Below, in pieces: positions 8,021-16,265 of a stretch of 43,463 nt of DNA. Numbering within the stretch: the stretch's first letter is position 1; every line of letters starts with the position of its first letter. Source of the DNA: Planctomycetota bacterium. Its GTDB lineage: Bacteria; Planctomycetota; Phycisphaerae; Phycisphaerales; UBA1924. The notes under the pieces were generated by a model. That model was given only the letters and a program-made list of their open reading frames with translations. It was not told the origin of the DNA and made no database searches. Position numbers and translations under genes: made by a program. The stretch is taken from positions 1-43,463 of the forward strand of contig JAJRXR010000029.1 in assembly GCA_024276195.1 (NCBI GenBank). The letters run 5' to 3'.

Positions 8021-9475
8021 ATGAACACGCTTGGCCCGAGCCTCGACACCGTCCGTCAGCGCCTGGCGAGCATCGGTCAGGACCACGTCCTGGCGGGCGC
8101 CGAGGCGCTCGCCCCCACCGAGCTTGACGCGCTGCTGGCCCAGATCGAAGCGCTCGATACGGACCGTCTGCCGGGGTGGATCGACAGGTATGTGCGCGCC
8201 GAGCACACGTTCGAGGCTCCGACCGATCTGGAGCCGGCGCCGTGCTACCCGGACGATCCCGCCTCGCCCCGCCGCCCGTGGGACAAGGGAGCCGCTCGCA
8301 GCGCGGGCGAGGCGCTGCTGCGCGCGGGCAAGGTCGCCTGCTTCACGGTCGCCGGGGGTCAGGGTTCGAGGCTGGGCTACGACGGACCCAAGGGGTGCTA
8401 CCCGGTGGGCGCCGTCAGCGACAAGCCACTGTTCCAGATTTTCGCCGAGGGCGTGCTGGCGACCTCGCGCCGCTTCGGCGCCCCGCTGCCCTGGTACATC
8501 ATGACCAGCCCGCTCAACCACGACGCGACCATCGCCTTCTTCCGCGAGCGCGACTTCTTCGGGCTACCCGAAAGCGACGTCGTCTTCTTCCCCCAGGGCG
8601 CCATGCCCAGCCTTGAGAAAGACTCAGGTCGCATGCTCATGTCCGCCCCGGGCGTCATCGCGACCAACCCCGACGGGCACGGCGGCGCTGTCCGCGCGCT
8701 CTGGGAATCGGGCGCCGCCGCCGACATGCAGCGCCGCGGCGTGGCGCACCTGAGCTACTTCCAGGTGGACAACCCGCTGGCGAATGTCGCCGACCCGGTC
8801 TTCCTGGGCCTGCACGCGGGCGCGAAGGATTCCTCCGCCGAGTTCTCGTCCAAGATGGTCGCCAAGACCGAGCCGGGCGAGAAAGTCGGCGTGTTCTGCA
8901 GCGCCGGCGGTCGCGTCGAGGTCATCGAATACTCCGACCTGCCCGCTGACCTCGCCGCCCAACGCCTCGACGACGGTTCGCTCCGCTTCAACGCGGGCAA
9001 CATCGCCATCCACGCCATCGGCGTCCCCTTCATCGAGAAGCTCGCCACCGACGCGGCGTTCGAGCTGCCCTTCCACCGGGCGGTCAAGAAAGTCCCGCAC
9101 ATCAACCCCGAGACGGGCGAGAAGATCGAGCCGGGCGAGCCCAACGCCGTGAAGCTCGAGCGGTTCATCTTCGACGCCATCCCGCTGGCGGGCTCGTCGA
9201 TCGTCTACGAAACCCAGCGCGTCGAGGAGTTCGCCCCGGTCAAAAACGCCCAGGGGACCGACTCGGTCGGATCCTCCAAGCTCATCCAGACCGAGCGGGC
9301 GGCCCGCTGGCTGGAACAGGGCGGCGTCAGCGTCGCGCGCACGCCCGAAGGCGCCCCGGACTGCGTGATCGAGATCGGCCCGCTGTACGCGCTCGATGCC
9401 GAGCAACTCGCGTCGCGTACAGACCTGCCCAAGAGCGTCTCGCCCGGCGAGCGCCTGCTGCTGGACGCTGAATGA
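8021..9475 (+). CDS. UTP-dependent sugar-1-phosphate uridylyltransferase, UAP1 type
   Basis: This 484-residue enzyme belongs to the eukaryotic-type UDP-sugar pyrophosphorylase family, which joins UTP with GlcNAc-1-P, GalNAc-1-P or glucose-1-P. The nucleotide-binding loop AGGQGSRLGYDGPKG spans residues 111-125. Other blocks are PWYIMTSPLNH, FFPQGAMPSL, SYFQVDNPLANVADP, SSKMVAKTEPGEKVG and a FNAGNIAIHAIG core. The SSKMV-KTEPGEKVG stretch is closer to UAP1 than to UGP. The start at 8021 has AGGAG upstream. The stop overlaps the ATG of the hydrolase gene (ATGA). Exact sugar specificity cannot be read from the sequence; UDP-GlcNAc for peptidoglycan or LPS is plausible. Confidence 0.88.
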   Translation: MNTLGPSLDTVRQRLASIGQDHVLAGAEALAPTELDALLAQIEALDTDRLPGWIDRYVRAEHTFEAPTDLEPAPCYPDDPASPRRPWDKGAARSAGEALLRAGKVACFTVAGGQGSRLGYDGPKGCYPVGAVSDKPLFQIFAEGVLATSRRFGAPLPWYIMTSPLNHDATIAFFRERDFFGLPESDVVFFPQGAMPSLEKDSGRMLMSAPGVIATNPDGHGGAVRALWESGAAADMQRRGVAHLSYFQVDNPLANVADPVFLGLHAGAKDSSAEFSSKMVAKTEPGEKVGVFCSAGGRVEVIEYSDLPADLAAQRLDDGSLRFNAGNIAIHAIGVPFIEKLATDAAFELPFHRAVKKVPHINPETGEKIEPGEPNAVKLERFIFDAIPLAGSSIVYETQRVEEFAPVKNAQGTDSVGSSKLIQTERAARWLEQGGVSVARTPEGAPDCVIEIGPLYALDAEQLASRTDLPKSVSPGERLLLDAE

Positions 9476-10332
9476 TCGAACGCTTCACCAAGCTCCCCCG
9501 CGCTCTCGCTGAACAGGCCAAGACCGTCCGCCTCGGAGGCGCTGCGGACATCCCCGCGCTGCTCGTCCACCCCAACTGGCGTGCCCCAGCCCCGTGCGTG
9601 ATCTGGCTCCACGGCAGGACCGCCCACAAAGAGCTCGACAGCGGGCGCTACCTCCGCTGGATGCGCGCCGGCATCGGCGCCTGCGCCATCGACCTGCCCG
9701 GGCACGGCGAGCGCTTCGACCAAGACGCCCAGAGCCCCGAGCGCACCCTCGACACGCTCGAACAGCTCATCAGCGAGATCGACGTTGTCGTCAGCGCCAT
9801 CACCTCGCCCGAGTTCGCGGGCGTCTTTGACCCGCGCCGCCTCGCACTGGGCGGGATGTCCGCCGGGGGGATGGGCGCGCTGCGCAGGCTGTGCGACGAG
9901 CACCCGTTCGTGTGCGCCGCGATCGAGGGCTCGTGCGGCTCGCTCGGGGATCTCTACTTCCCGCAGGGCGACGCCCCGGGCGCGCCCTGGAGCGTGAGCC
10001 ACGACCCCGAGCGCGTCGCGGCACTCGACCCGATCAAACATCTTGCCTCTTGGCGCCCGATCCCGCTGCTGATCCTGCACTCGGAGAGCGACCAGATGGT
10101 CCCGTGGCAGGCCCAGCGGAAGTTCGTCGAGGCGGTCCGCGAGCGTTCTAGGACGCTCTCGGGCGAGGATCTGGTCGAGGATCTGGTCGAGGTGACGACC
10201 TGGCCCGAGACGGGCGCCCCGTCAGAGCACCTGGGCTTTGGGCGGTACGCCAACGACGCCAAGAACATCCAGACCGAGTTTCTTGGGCGACATCTCGGGA
10301 TGGGCGAATCCTCAGCCCCCGACGGGGGTTGA
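9472..10332 (+). CDS. Alpha/beta hydrolase, dienelactone-hydrolase/prolyl-oligopeptidase-like
   Basis: This 286-residue cytoplasmic protein has the alpha/beta-hydrolase core: oxyanion strand VIWLHGRTAHKE, nucleophile elbow GGMSAGGMG, acid in LHSESDQMVP and catalytic His in SEHLGFG. DLPGHGERF is typical of the group. There is no signal peptide. It overlaps the pyrophosphorylase gene by four bases (ATGA), so the two are co-translated; whether it acts on sugar esters is not known. A short in-frame duplication gives EDLVEDLVE near residue 230. Substrate unknown. Confidence 0.85.
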   Translation: MIERFTKLPRALAEQAKTVRLGGAADIPALLVHPNWRAPAPCVIWLHGRTAHKELDSGRYLRWMRAGIGACAIDLPGHGERFDQDAQSPERTLDTLEQLISEIDVVVSAITSPEFAGVFDPRRLALGGMSAGGMGALRRLCDEHPFVCAAIEGSCGSLGDLYFPQGDAPGAPWSVSHDPERVAALDPIKHLASWRPIPLLILHSESDQMVPWQAQRKFVEAVRERSRTLSGEDLVEDLVEVTTWPETGAPSEHLGFGRYANDAKNIQTEFLGRHLGMGESSAPDGG

Positions 10333-10347
10333 ACCTCGGAGAGGGGA

Positions 10348-10353
10348 TACCGT
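10348..10353 (+). promoter_or_regulatory. Possible -10 box before the thioredoxin-like gene
   Basis: TACCGT in GGATACCGT lies 68 bases before the GTG start at 10422. A TTGAAC sits too close (13 bases) to be a normal -35. It fits the TAnnnT form, but evidence is weak. Confidence 0.3.
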
Positions 10354-10421
10354 ACAACCTTGACCGGCCCGCCCCACCAGAGCGTGGGCAAGGGCGAAGC
10401 AGACCACCGGAAGGACCAGCC

Positions 10422-11801
10422 GTGCCCAAACCGATGACCAGACCGATGACCAAAAAGCTCACCGCCCTGCTCGCGCTCGCGCCGCTGGGGCTCGCGCTCA
10501 CGAGCGCATACGCCGAGCCCCCGACCGACGAGCAGATCGAGCAAGCCGTGCAGGCGTTCGACGACATCCGAGCCGCGTCAACCAGCTTCGAGGATTACGA
10601 GCGCCGCCTGGGCGAGTTTGAGAGCGCCCACCCGGACATCCTGGATCTCTCGCAGCTCGACGCGGCGACCATCGAGCGACTCACCCCCGTGATGTTCTCG
10701 ACGCCCGAGCGGTCGCAGGCCGCGATCGCGCGACTGGGCGAACTGGAAAGCTCGCAGACCGTCGATGGCGCGATCGCGCTGATCAACATGTCGTACTTCA
10801 CGATGATGGCCAACCGCCAGCTCCCCGAGCTGAGCCGCCTGAAGATCATCATCGCCCACCCGTCGCTCGACGAGGCCGTCGCGTCCGGGCACGCCGAGGC
10901 GTTCTTCACCATGCTCGGCTACGTCGGGCAGTACCGCCCCGAGCAGCTCCGCGAGATCCGCGAACGCATCGTCACCCTCGACCGCCTCGTCAGCGACGAG
11001 ATGGACAGCGAGAACGCGCTGGGCAGCACCGGCCTGTTCGACGCGATCAACGCGATCACCGAAGACACCGAGGAGGACCGCGCCATCCTCGAACGCTTCC
11101 GCCTCAAGATCGCCTCCGCCCTGCGCTCGGCCCGCTCGCGCGCCGACGACGCCGCCGAGATCGCCTCCGCCCTCGACGACGCCATCACCCGCACCGACGG
11201 CGCCTTCGCCCGGGGCCAGCTCGTCGGCTACGACGCGCCGGACCTCGACTTCCTCTGGACCAGCGCCGAAGACCTCAACGCCCAGAAGCTCTCGGATCTC
11301 CGCGGCAAGGTCGTCGTGCTCGACTTCTGGGCCACCTGGTGCGGCCCGTGCCTGGCGAGCATCCCCAACATCCGCTCGCTCGTCTCGTACTACAAGGACA
11401 CCGACGTCGTCGTCCTGGGCGTCACAAGCCTCCAGGGCTTCCACGCCGACCAGGCCAAGGGACGCATCGAGACCGCCGGCGACCCGGACCTCGAGTTCGA
11501 GCTGATGACCGGCTTCATCGCCGAACGCAACATCACCTGGCCCATCGTCTTCACCAAGCAGGACGTCTTCAACCCCGAGTACGGCATCGACGGCATCCCG
11601 CACGTCGTCATCATCGACGCGACAGGCAAGGTCCGGTACCGCGCCCTGCACCCCGCCGAAGACATCAACAGCAAGATCACCAAGATCGACGCCCTGCTCG
11701 TCGAGGCGGGGCTCGAACTGCCATTGATGTCGAAGTCGGCGCTCAAGGACGCAACGCCCAGTGACGGCGCCGCTGAAGACCAGCCCGCCTCGGACGATTA
11801 G
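10422..11801 (+). CDS. Exported thioredoxin-like protein, TlpA/ResA type
   Basis: The 459-residue protein has a signal peptide (MTRPMTKKLTALLALAPLG then TSAYA, cleavage after about residue 31). A helical region of ~260 residues follows, without clear family. The C-terminal third is a TlpA-like thioredoxin domain: KVVVLDFWATWC with active site W306-C307-G-P-C310, and the cis-Pro region GIDGIPHVVIID. Such proteins reduce or shuffle disulfides in the periplasm, for example in cytochrome c maturation. The GTG start is chosen because GGAAGGA lies just upstream; an earlier ATG would add a 31-residue polar stretch in front of the signal. A strong terminator follows the stop. Confidence 0.85.
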   Translation: MPKPMTRPMTKKLTALLALAPLGLALTSAYAEPPTDEQIEQAVQAFDDIRAASTSFEDYERRLGEFESAHPDILDLSQLDAATIERLTPVMFSTPERSQAAIARLGELESSQTVDGAIALINMSYFTMMANRQLPELSRLKIIIAHPSLDEAVASGHAEAFFTMLGYVGQYRPEQLREIRERIVTLDRLVSDEMDSENALGSTGLFDAINAITEDTEEDRAILERFRLKIASALRSARSRADDAAEIASALDDAITRTDGAFARGQLVGYDAPDLDFLWTSAEDLNAQKLSDLRGKVVVLDFWATWCGPCLASIPNIRSLVSYYKDTDVVVLGVTSLQGFHADQAKGRIETAGDPDLEFELMTGFIAERNITWPIVFTKQDVFNPEYGIDGIPHVVIIDATGKVRYRALHPAEDINSKITKIDALLVEAGLELPLMSKSALKDATPSDGAAEDQPASDD

Positions 11802-11838
11802 CCCCCCACGGGCTGGCGCACCACCGCCTCCGCGTGTA

Positions 11839-11862
11839 CCCTCCCGCTCGGGAGGGTTTTTT
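11839..11862 (+). terminator. Rho-independent terminator whose 3' arm is also a ribosome-binding site
   Basis: CCCTCCCG-CT-CGGGAGGG (11839-11856) is followed by six T (11857-11862), ending the thioredoxin-like transcript. The right arm GGGAGGG lies six bases before the GTG at 11863, an ideal Shine-Dalgarno position for the MFS gene. Confidence 0.85.
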
Positions 11863-13185
11863 GTGCGCATCGATCCGCTCAGCGGCATCTCCAACAAACG
11901 CGAAGTCCTCGCCTGGGGCCTGTACGACCTGGCCAACCAGTCGTTCACGCTGCTAATCATCACGGTTCTCTTCCCGATCTACTTTAAAACTATCGTCGCG
12001 CCCGAACGGGGCGACGCGCTCTGGGCGTACGCCGTGTCGGGAAGCCTGGCGTTGGTTGTGCTGCTCTCGCCGTTCGTTGGAGCGCTGGCCGATCAGTTCG
12101 GGCTTAAAAAACGGATTTTGCTGTTTTCGGGCGCCGGGTGCTCGGTGCTGACCGTGCTGCTGGCGACCCTTGGAGCGGGTGATGTGGCGTTGGCGTTCGC
12201 GCTGTTCGTCGTCGCGAACATCTGCTACCAGCTCGGTGAGAACACCCTGGCCGGGTTTCTGCCCGAGATCTCGACGCCGCGCAACATAGGGCGCGTCAGC
12301 GCCATCGGCTGGACAATGGGCTACGTCGGCGCCCTCGCCCTGCTCATCATCGTCGTCGCTGTCACGCTCGTCTTCGGGCTCAAGGGCGAGGCGTCCTGGC
12401 GCCCGTTCTTCGTCATCGCCGGCGTCTGGTTTGCCCTGGGCATGATCGCCCCCATGATCGTCCTGCGCGAGACCAAGCCCGACGCCCGCCCAAAGATTTC
12501 ACCAACCGCCGTCGTTGCGCGCCTCATCCAGACCGTGCGCCAGGCCTCGCACTACCGCCAGCTCGCGCGCTTCCTGCTCGCGTTCTTTGTCTACGGGCTC
12601 GGCGTCTGGACCATCATCGCTTTCGCGGGGATCATCGCCAGGGACTTCGGGCTCGAGGGCACGCTCCTGCTCGTCTACATGCTCCAGATCACCGTCGCCG
12701 CCGGCGCCGCAGCCATCCTCACAGGCATCTATCAGGACCGCATCGGCGCGCGCAACACCGTCATGATCTTCCTCGGCGTCTGGATCATCACCTGCGCCGG
12801 CCTGCTCGTGCTCACGCTGATCCCCGACGATGCTCGCGAGCCCAACCAGTGGGCCTTCTGGGTCGTGGGCAACGGCGTCGGGTTCGGGCTCGGGGGCATC
12901 GGCGCCTCCAGCCGGGCCATGGTCGGTCGCTTCACCCCGCGCCACAAGACCGCCGAGTTCTTCGGCCTCTGGGGCATGACCTACAAATCCGCTGGCGTCG
13001 TCGGCGTGCTCACCTTCGGACAGGTCAAGCAGTCCCTGGGCGACACCGCCTCCATCGTCGTCCTGACCCTCTTCTTCGTCGTCGGGCTCGGGCTGGTCTT
13101 CCGGGTCAAAGAAACCCACGGCGTGCGCGCGGCGCGGCGCTCCGAACGCGACGAATCCCCCACCCTCGCTCCCCCCACACCCTGA
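11863..13185 (+). CDS. MFS transporter, UMF1/Atg22-like family
   Basis: This integral membrane protein of 440 residues has about 12 predicted helices. Near the N-terminus, [16 protein letters not shown] is the signature of the UMF1 (Atg22-like) branch, followed by [15 protein letters not shown], which has the MFS D-x-x-G-x-(R/K) loop. [18 protein letters not shown] also matches the family. In yeast the relatives export amino acids from the vacuole; bacterial substrates are unknown. The likely GTG start follows the T-run of the upstream terminator, and the terminator arm supplies its only ribosome site. The frame is open upstream over a proline-rich stretch that overlaps the previous gene and is not credible coding. 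Confidence 0.88.
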   Translation: MRIDPLSGISNKREVLAWGLYDLANQSFTLLIITVLFPIYFKTIVAPERGDALWAYAVSGSLALVVLLSPFVGALADQFGLKKRILLFSGAGCSVLTVLLATLGAGDVALAFALFVVANICYQLGENTLAGFLPEISTPRNIGRVSAIGWTMGYVGALALLIIVVAVTLVFGLKGEASWRPFFVIAGVWFALGMIAPMIVLRETKPDARPKISPTAVVARLIQTVRQASHYRQLARFLLAFFVYGLGVWTIIAFAGIIARDFGLEGTLLLVYMLQITVAAGAAAILTGIYQDRIGARNTVMIFLGVWIITCAGLLVLTLIPDDAREPNQWAFWVVGNGVGFGLGGIGASSRAMVGRFTPRHKTAEFFGLWGMTYKSAGVVGVLTFGQVKQSLGDTASIVVLTLFFVVGLGLVFRVKETHGVRAARRSERDESPTLAPPTP

Positions 13186-13195
13186 GCGGATCGCC

Positions 13196-13201
13196 TATTC
13201 T
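13196..13201 (+). promoter_or_regulatory. -10 box of trpB (leaderless geometry)
   Basis: TATTCT is followed by CACCCC and then the GTG start, six bases away. There is no Shine-Dalgarno sequence. Confidence 0.5.
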
Positions 13202-13207
13202 CACCCC

Positions 13208-14671
13208 GTGAGCGATACACCGGACAACCAGAGCGCGTCCACCGATCACGAATCCCACTCAGACGCTCAGACCGCTGAGAACGCGGTGGACCAAGACAAC
13301 GAGCCAACCCGCCCGCTCTCGGCCATGCCCGACGAGCACGGGCACTTCGGCGAGTTCGGCGGCGTCTTCGTCCCCGAAACGCTCATCGCCGCCCTGCGCG
13401 AACTCAACGACATCTACACCCAGGTCCAGGAGGACCGCCAGTTCTGGGACCGTCTCCGCGGGCTGCTCCGCTCGTATGTCGGACGCCCCACCTCGCTGTT
13501 CAAGGCCGAGGGGCTGACGCGCCAGGCGCGCGAGCGGACCGGCTCACGCGATCGCGGCGCCACGATCTGGCTCAAACGCGAAGACCTCGCCCACACCGGC
13601 GCACACAAAATCAACAACACCATGGGCCAGGGCCTGCTCACGCGCAAGATGGGCAAGCGGCGCATCATCGCCGAGACCGGCGCCGGGCAGCACGGCGTCG
13701 CCAGCGCCACCGCCGCCGCCGCCCTCGGCCTCGAGTGCGATGTCTACATGGGCGCCGAAGACATCCGGCGCCAGCGCCTCAACGTCGTCCGCATGAAGAT
13801 GCTCGGCGCCCGCGTCATCCCCGTCGAGTCCGGCTCACGCACGCTCAAGGACGCCACCAACGAGGCCATGCGCGACTGGATGGGCTCCGTCGAGCACACG
13901 CACTACATCCTCGGCTCCGTTGTCGGCCCCCACCCCTTCCCCATGATCGTCCGCGACTTCCAGTCCATCATCGGACGCGAGGCCAAGGCCCAGTGCCTGC
14001 GTCACCTCGGCGCGCTGCCCGGCGCCGTCATCGCGTGCGTCGGGGGCGGCTCCAACGCCGCGGGCATCTTCTCGGCGTTTATCGATGATGAAGACGTCAA
14101 GCTCTTCGGCGTCGAGGCCGGCGGGCGATCAAGCGAGCCCGGAGACCACGCCGCCCCGCTCACGCTCGGCGCACCGGGCGTCCTGCACGGCTCCCGCAGC
14201 TACGTCCTCCAGGACGACAGCGGGCAGACCAGCCCGGTCCATTCCGTCTCCGCCGGGCTCGACTACCCGGGCGTCGGTCCCGAGCACGCCAACTGGAAAG
14301 ACTCCGGGCGCGTGATCTACTCCAGCGTCACCGACCGCCAGGCGCTCGACGCCTTCCTGCTGTGCGCCCGGGCCGAGGGCATCATCCCCGCGCTCGAGAC
14401 GGTCCACGCGCTGGCCGACGCGCTGCGGATCGCCTCCGAGATGGACCGCGAGGAGCACCTAGTCGTCTGCCTCTCGGGGCGCGGCGACAAGGACGTCGAA
14501 GAGGTGGACCGCCTCGTGGGCGACCAGATCGAGCCGCTCAAGGCCCGACGCCCGCGCCAGCGCACACGCGACAAAAAAAAGAAGCAATCGCCCGACGACC
14601 AGACCGGCTCAGCCCCCGAGAACGCCGACAGCGGATCGTCATCGGAACAGGATCAGTCGGACTCGGCGTAA
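13208..14671 (+). CDS. trpB: Tryptophan synthase beta chain with unusual tails
   Basis: TrpB condenses indole (from TrpA) with serine to give tryptophan, using PLP. All core motifs are present: [27 protein letters not shown] with the PLP lysine K134, AETGAGQHG with catalytic E156, [10 protein letters not shown] phosphate loop, and ETVHAL. At 487 residues it is longer than the usual ~400. Residues 1-39 form an acidic, Ser/Asp/Glu-rich extension before [13 protein letters not shown]. The last ~50 residues are a Lys/Arg stretch (RTRDKKKKQ) and then a Ser/Asp/Glu/Gln tail. The GTG start could be wrong, in which case Met40 (13325) is the start. No other trp gene is near. Its stop is three bases from the stop of the convergent TPR gene. 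Confidence 0.95.
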   Translation: MSDTPDNQSASTDHESHSDAQTAENAVDQDNEPTRPLSAMPDEHGHFGEFGGVFVPETLIAALRELNDIYTQVQEDRQFWDRLRGLLRSYVGRPTSLFKAEGLTRQARERTGSRDRGATIWLKREDLAHTGAHKINNTMGQGLLTRKMGKRRIIAETGAGQHGVASATAAAALGLECDVYMGAEDIRRQRLNVVRMKMLGARVIPVESGSRTLKDATNEAMRDWMGSVEHTHYILGSVVGPHPFPMIVRDFQSIIGREAKAQCLRHLGALPGAVIACVGGGSNAAGIFSAFIDDEDVKLFGVEAGGRSSEPGDHAAPLTLGAPGVLHGSRSYVLQDDSGQTSPVHSVSAGLDYPGVGPEHANWKDSGRVIYSSVTDRQALDAFLLCARAEGIIPALETVHALADALRIASEMDREEHLVVCLSGRGDKDVEEVDRLVGDQIEPLKARRPRQRTRDKKKKQSPDDQTGSAPENADSGSSSEQDQSDSA

Positions 14672-14674
14672 GGC

Positions 14675-16075
14675 TTACCGTCTCGACGGGCGCGTCAGCA
14701 CCCCGAGCGTCCAGCGCCCGCAGGCGCCGCCGACGCGCACGCCCCACATCGCAACGCTCGCGACGCTGTGCAGACGCATCAGCAGTCGCAGGCGGCGCAG
14801 CGGCGCGTCGTCAGGGTCGATCCGCGTCGCCTGGCGGACCCAGTACCGCGCCCGCATCCACTGGCTCAGACGCAGGTGCGCCAGCGCCAGGTTGTGCATC
14901 GCCGGGACGAAGCGGGGCTGGAGGATCAGGGCTCGCCGCGCGTGCTCCATCCCGCCCCGGACATCGCGCGCTTCGAGCAGCGCCACGCTCAGGTGGTGGT
15001 GCGCCAGGTGGTTCTCAGATCGCTGCGAGATCGCGTCGCGCAGCACCCGCACGGCCTCGTGCGTGATCCCCGCGTCGAGCAGCAGCATGCCCAGCTCATC
15101 GAGGTCTTCGGGCGTGAACGCCCCGGTCTCGGTCCGCGAACTGCGCAGCTCGAGCCTGAGCAGGTCACGCGCCCGGGGCAGGTCTTCTACGCGCCCACGC
15201 TGCAGCAGCAACCCCGCCAGACGCCGGCGCGCCCCGGGGTACTCCGGGTCCAGACGCAGCACCACATCCAAGTGCACGAGCGCATCGCCCAGGTCGCCCT
15301 GGCGATCGGCCAGATCACCCAGCAGATGGTGCGCCTCGGCGTGGTCCGGCTCGATCTCGAGCACACGCCGAAACTTCTCCGACGCCTCCTGCGGGCGGTG
15401 CATCTCGACAAGCAACGACCCAAGGTCCAGCAGCGTGTCGATGTCGCCCGGGTCGATGCGCAGCTCGCGCAGGTACAACTGCCTTGCGCGCTCCAGCCGC
15501 CCGGTCGCGGCGTACGCCTCGCCCAGCCTCGCCTGCACCCGGGGCAGCTCGGGGTCGAGCCGCGCCGCCTCACGCAGGCACCACACCGCCTTGTCATACT
15601 TCGAGCGGTCCATGAGCGAGTCGGACATCGCCGCGAAGAGTTCCGGGTTCTCCGAGTCGATCTCGAGCGCGATGTAGAACAGCTCCTCGGCGTCGTCGTG
15701 CCGCCCGAGCTGCGAGAGCGCCTCGATCCGATGGACCTGCGCCTCGGTCCCGCCCGGCTCCATCGCCTCGGCCCGCTCGAGCCACTCGAGCGCTTCCTTC
15801 GGTCGCCCCGCCCGCGTCAGGTTGACGCCGACAAGCATCGCCGCGTGCGCGTCCGGGTCATCGCTGAGCTGGAAGGCGTCGCGGAAGGCGTCAGCCGCGT
15901 CGGAGTCGCGCCCGCACGCCTCGAGCGTCAGCCCGAGGTTGAAGTGCCACTCCGCCTGGTACGGGTTGAGCGATAACGCCCGGCGAAGCTCGCTCTCGGC
16001 CTCGTCCCAGCGCCCCGCATCGAACAGCTCGTGCGCGCGTTCGACGTGATGTTCAGCGTCAACCCAGTCGTTCAC
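14675..16075 (-). CDS. TPR-repeat protein
   Basis: The protein of about 466 residues is almost wholly tetratricopeptide repeats, roughly ten or more. Canonical W/G/Y/A/P positions show in AGRWDEAESELRRALSLNP, AGRPKEALEWLERA, TGRLERARQLYLRELRIDP and EASEKFRRVLEIEPDHAEAH. The C-terminus (RLHSVASVAMWGVRVGG) is hydrophobic-basic. No signal peptide is seen, so it is probably a cytoplasmic or membrane-associated scaffold. Start choice is uncertain: GTG at 16075 is preferred, TTG at 16099 would add eight residues. A TACCAT box on the same strand lies 44 bases before the GTG. It converges with trpB with only three bases between the stops. Confidence 0.8.
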   Translation of the reverse strand: MNDWVDAEHHVERAHELFDAGRWDEAESELRRALSLNPYQAEWHFNLGLTLEACGRDSDAADAFRDAFQLSDDPDAHAAMLVGVNLTRAGRPKEALEWLERAEAMEPGGTEAQVHRIEALSQLGRHDDAEELFYIALEIDSENPELFAAMSDSLMDRSKYDKAVWCLREAARLDPELPRVQARLGEAYAATGRLERARQLYLRELRIDPGDIDTLLDLGSLLVEMHRPQEASEKFRRVLEIEPDHAEAHHLLGDLADRQGDLGDALVHLDVVLRLDPEYPGARRRLAGLLLQRGRVEDLPRARDLLRLELRSSRTETGAFTPEDLDELGMLLLDAGITHEAVRVLRDAISQRSENHLAHHHLSVALLEARDVRGGMEHARRALILQPRFVPAMHNLALAHLRLSQWMRARYWVRQATRIDPDDAPLRRLRLLMRLHSVASVAMWGVRVGGACGRWTLGVLTRPSRR

Positions 16076-16119
16076 GTCTCGTCCAGCTTCCCGGGCCAAC
16101 CATTCCGACCCGTGCTGTT

Positions 16120-16125
16120 ATGGTA
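16120..16125 (-). promoter_or_regulatory. -10 box of the TPR gene
   Basis: TACCAT on the minus strand (context GAATACCATAAC) predicts a start near 16113, 38 bases before the chosen GTG and 14 before the alternative TTG. Confidence 0.4.
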
Positions 16126-16265
16126 TTCGATCCCCGGCGGACCTTCAATCCATCGGTCAGCCATCCACCGCCGCTGCACTTGCGCCCCCAGCGTGGATAC
16201 GCTCTCCGGGTCAATCCCCCTGGGTTGATCTCCCCACCCTGCCCCCCACCCGAGGGCGAAAGTTT

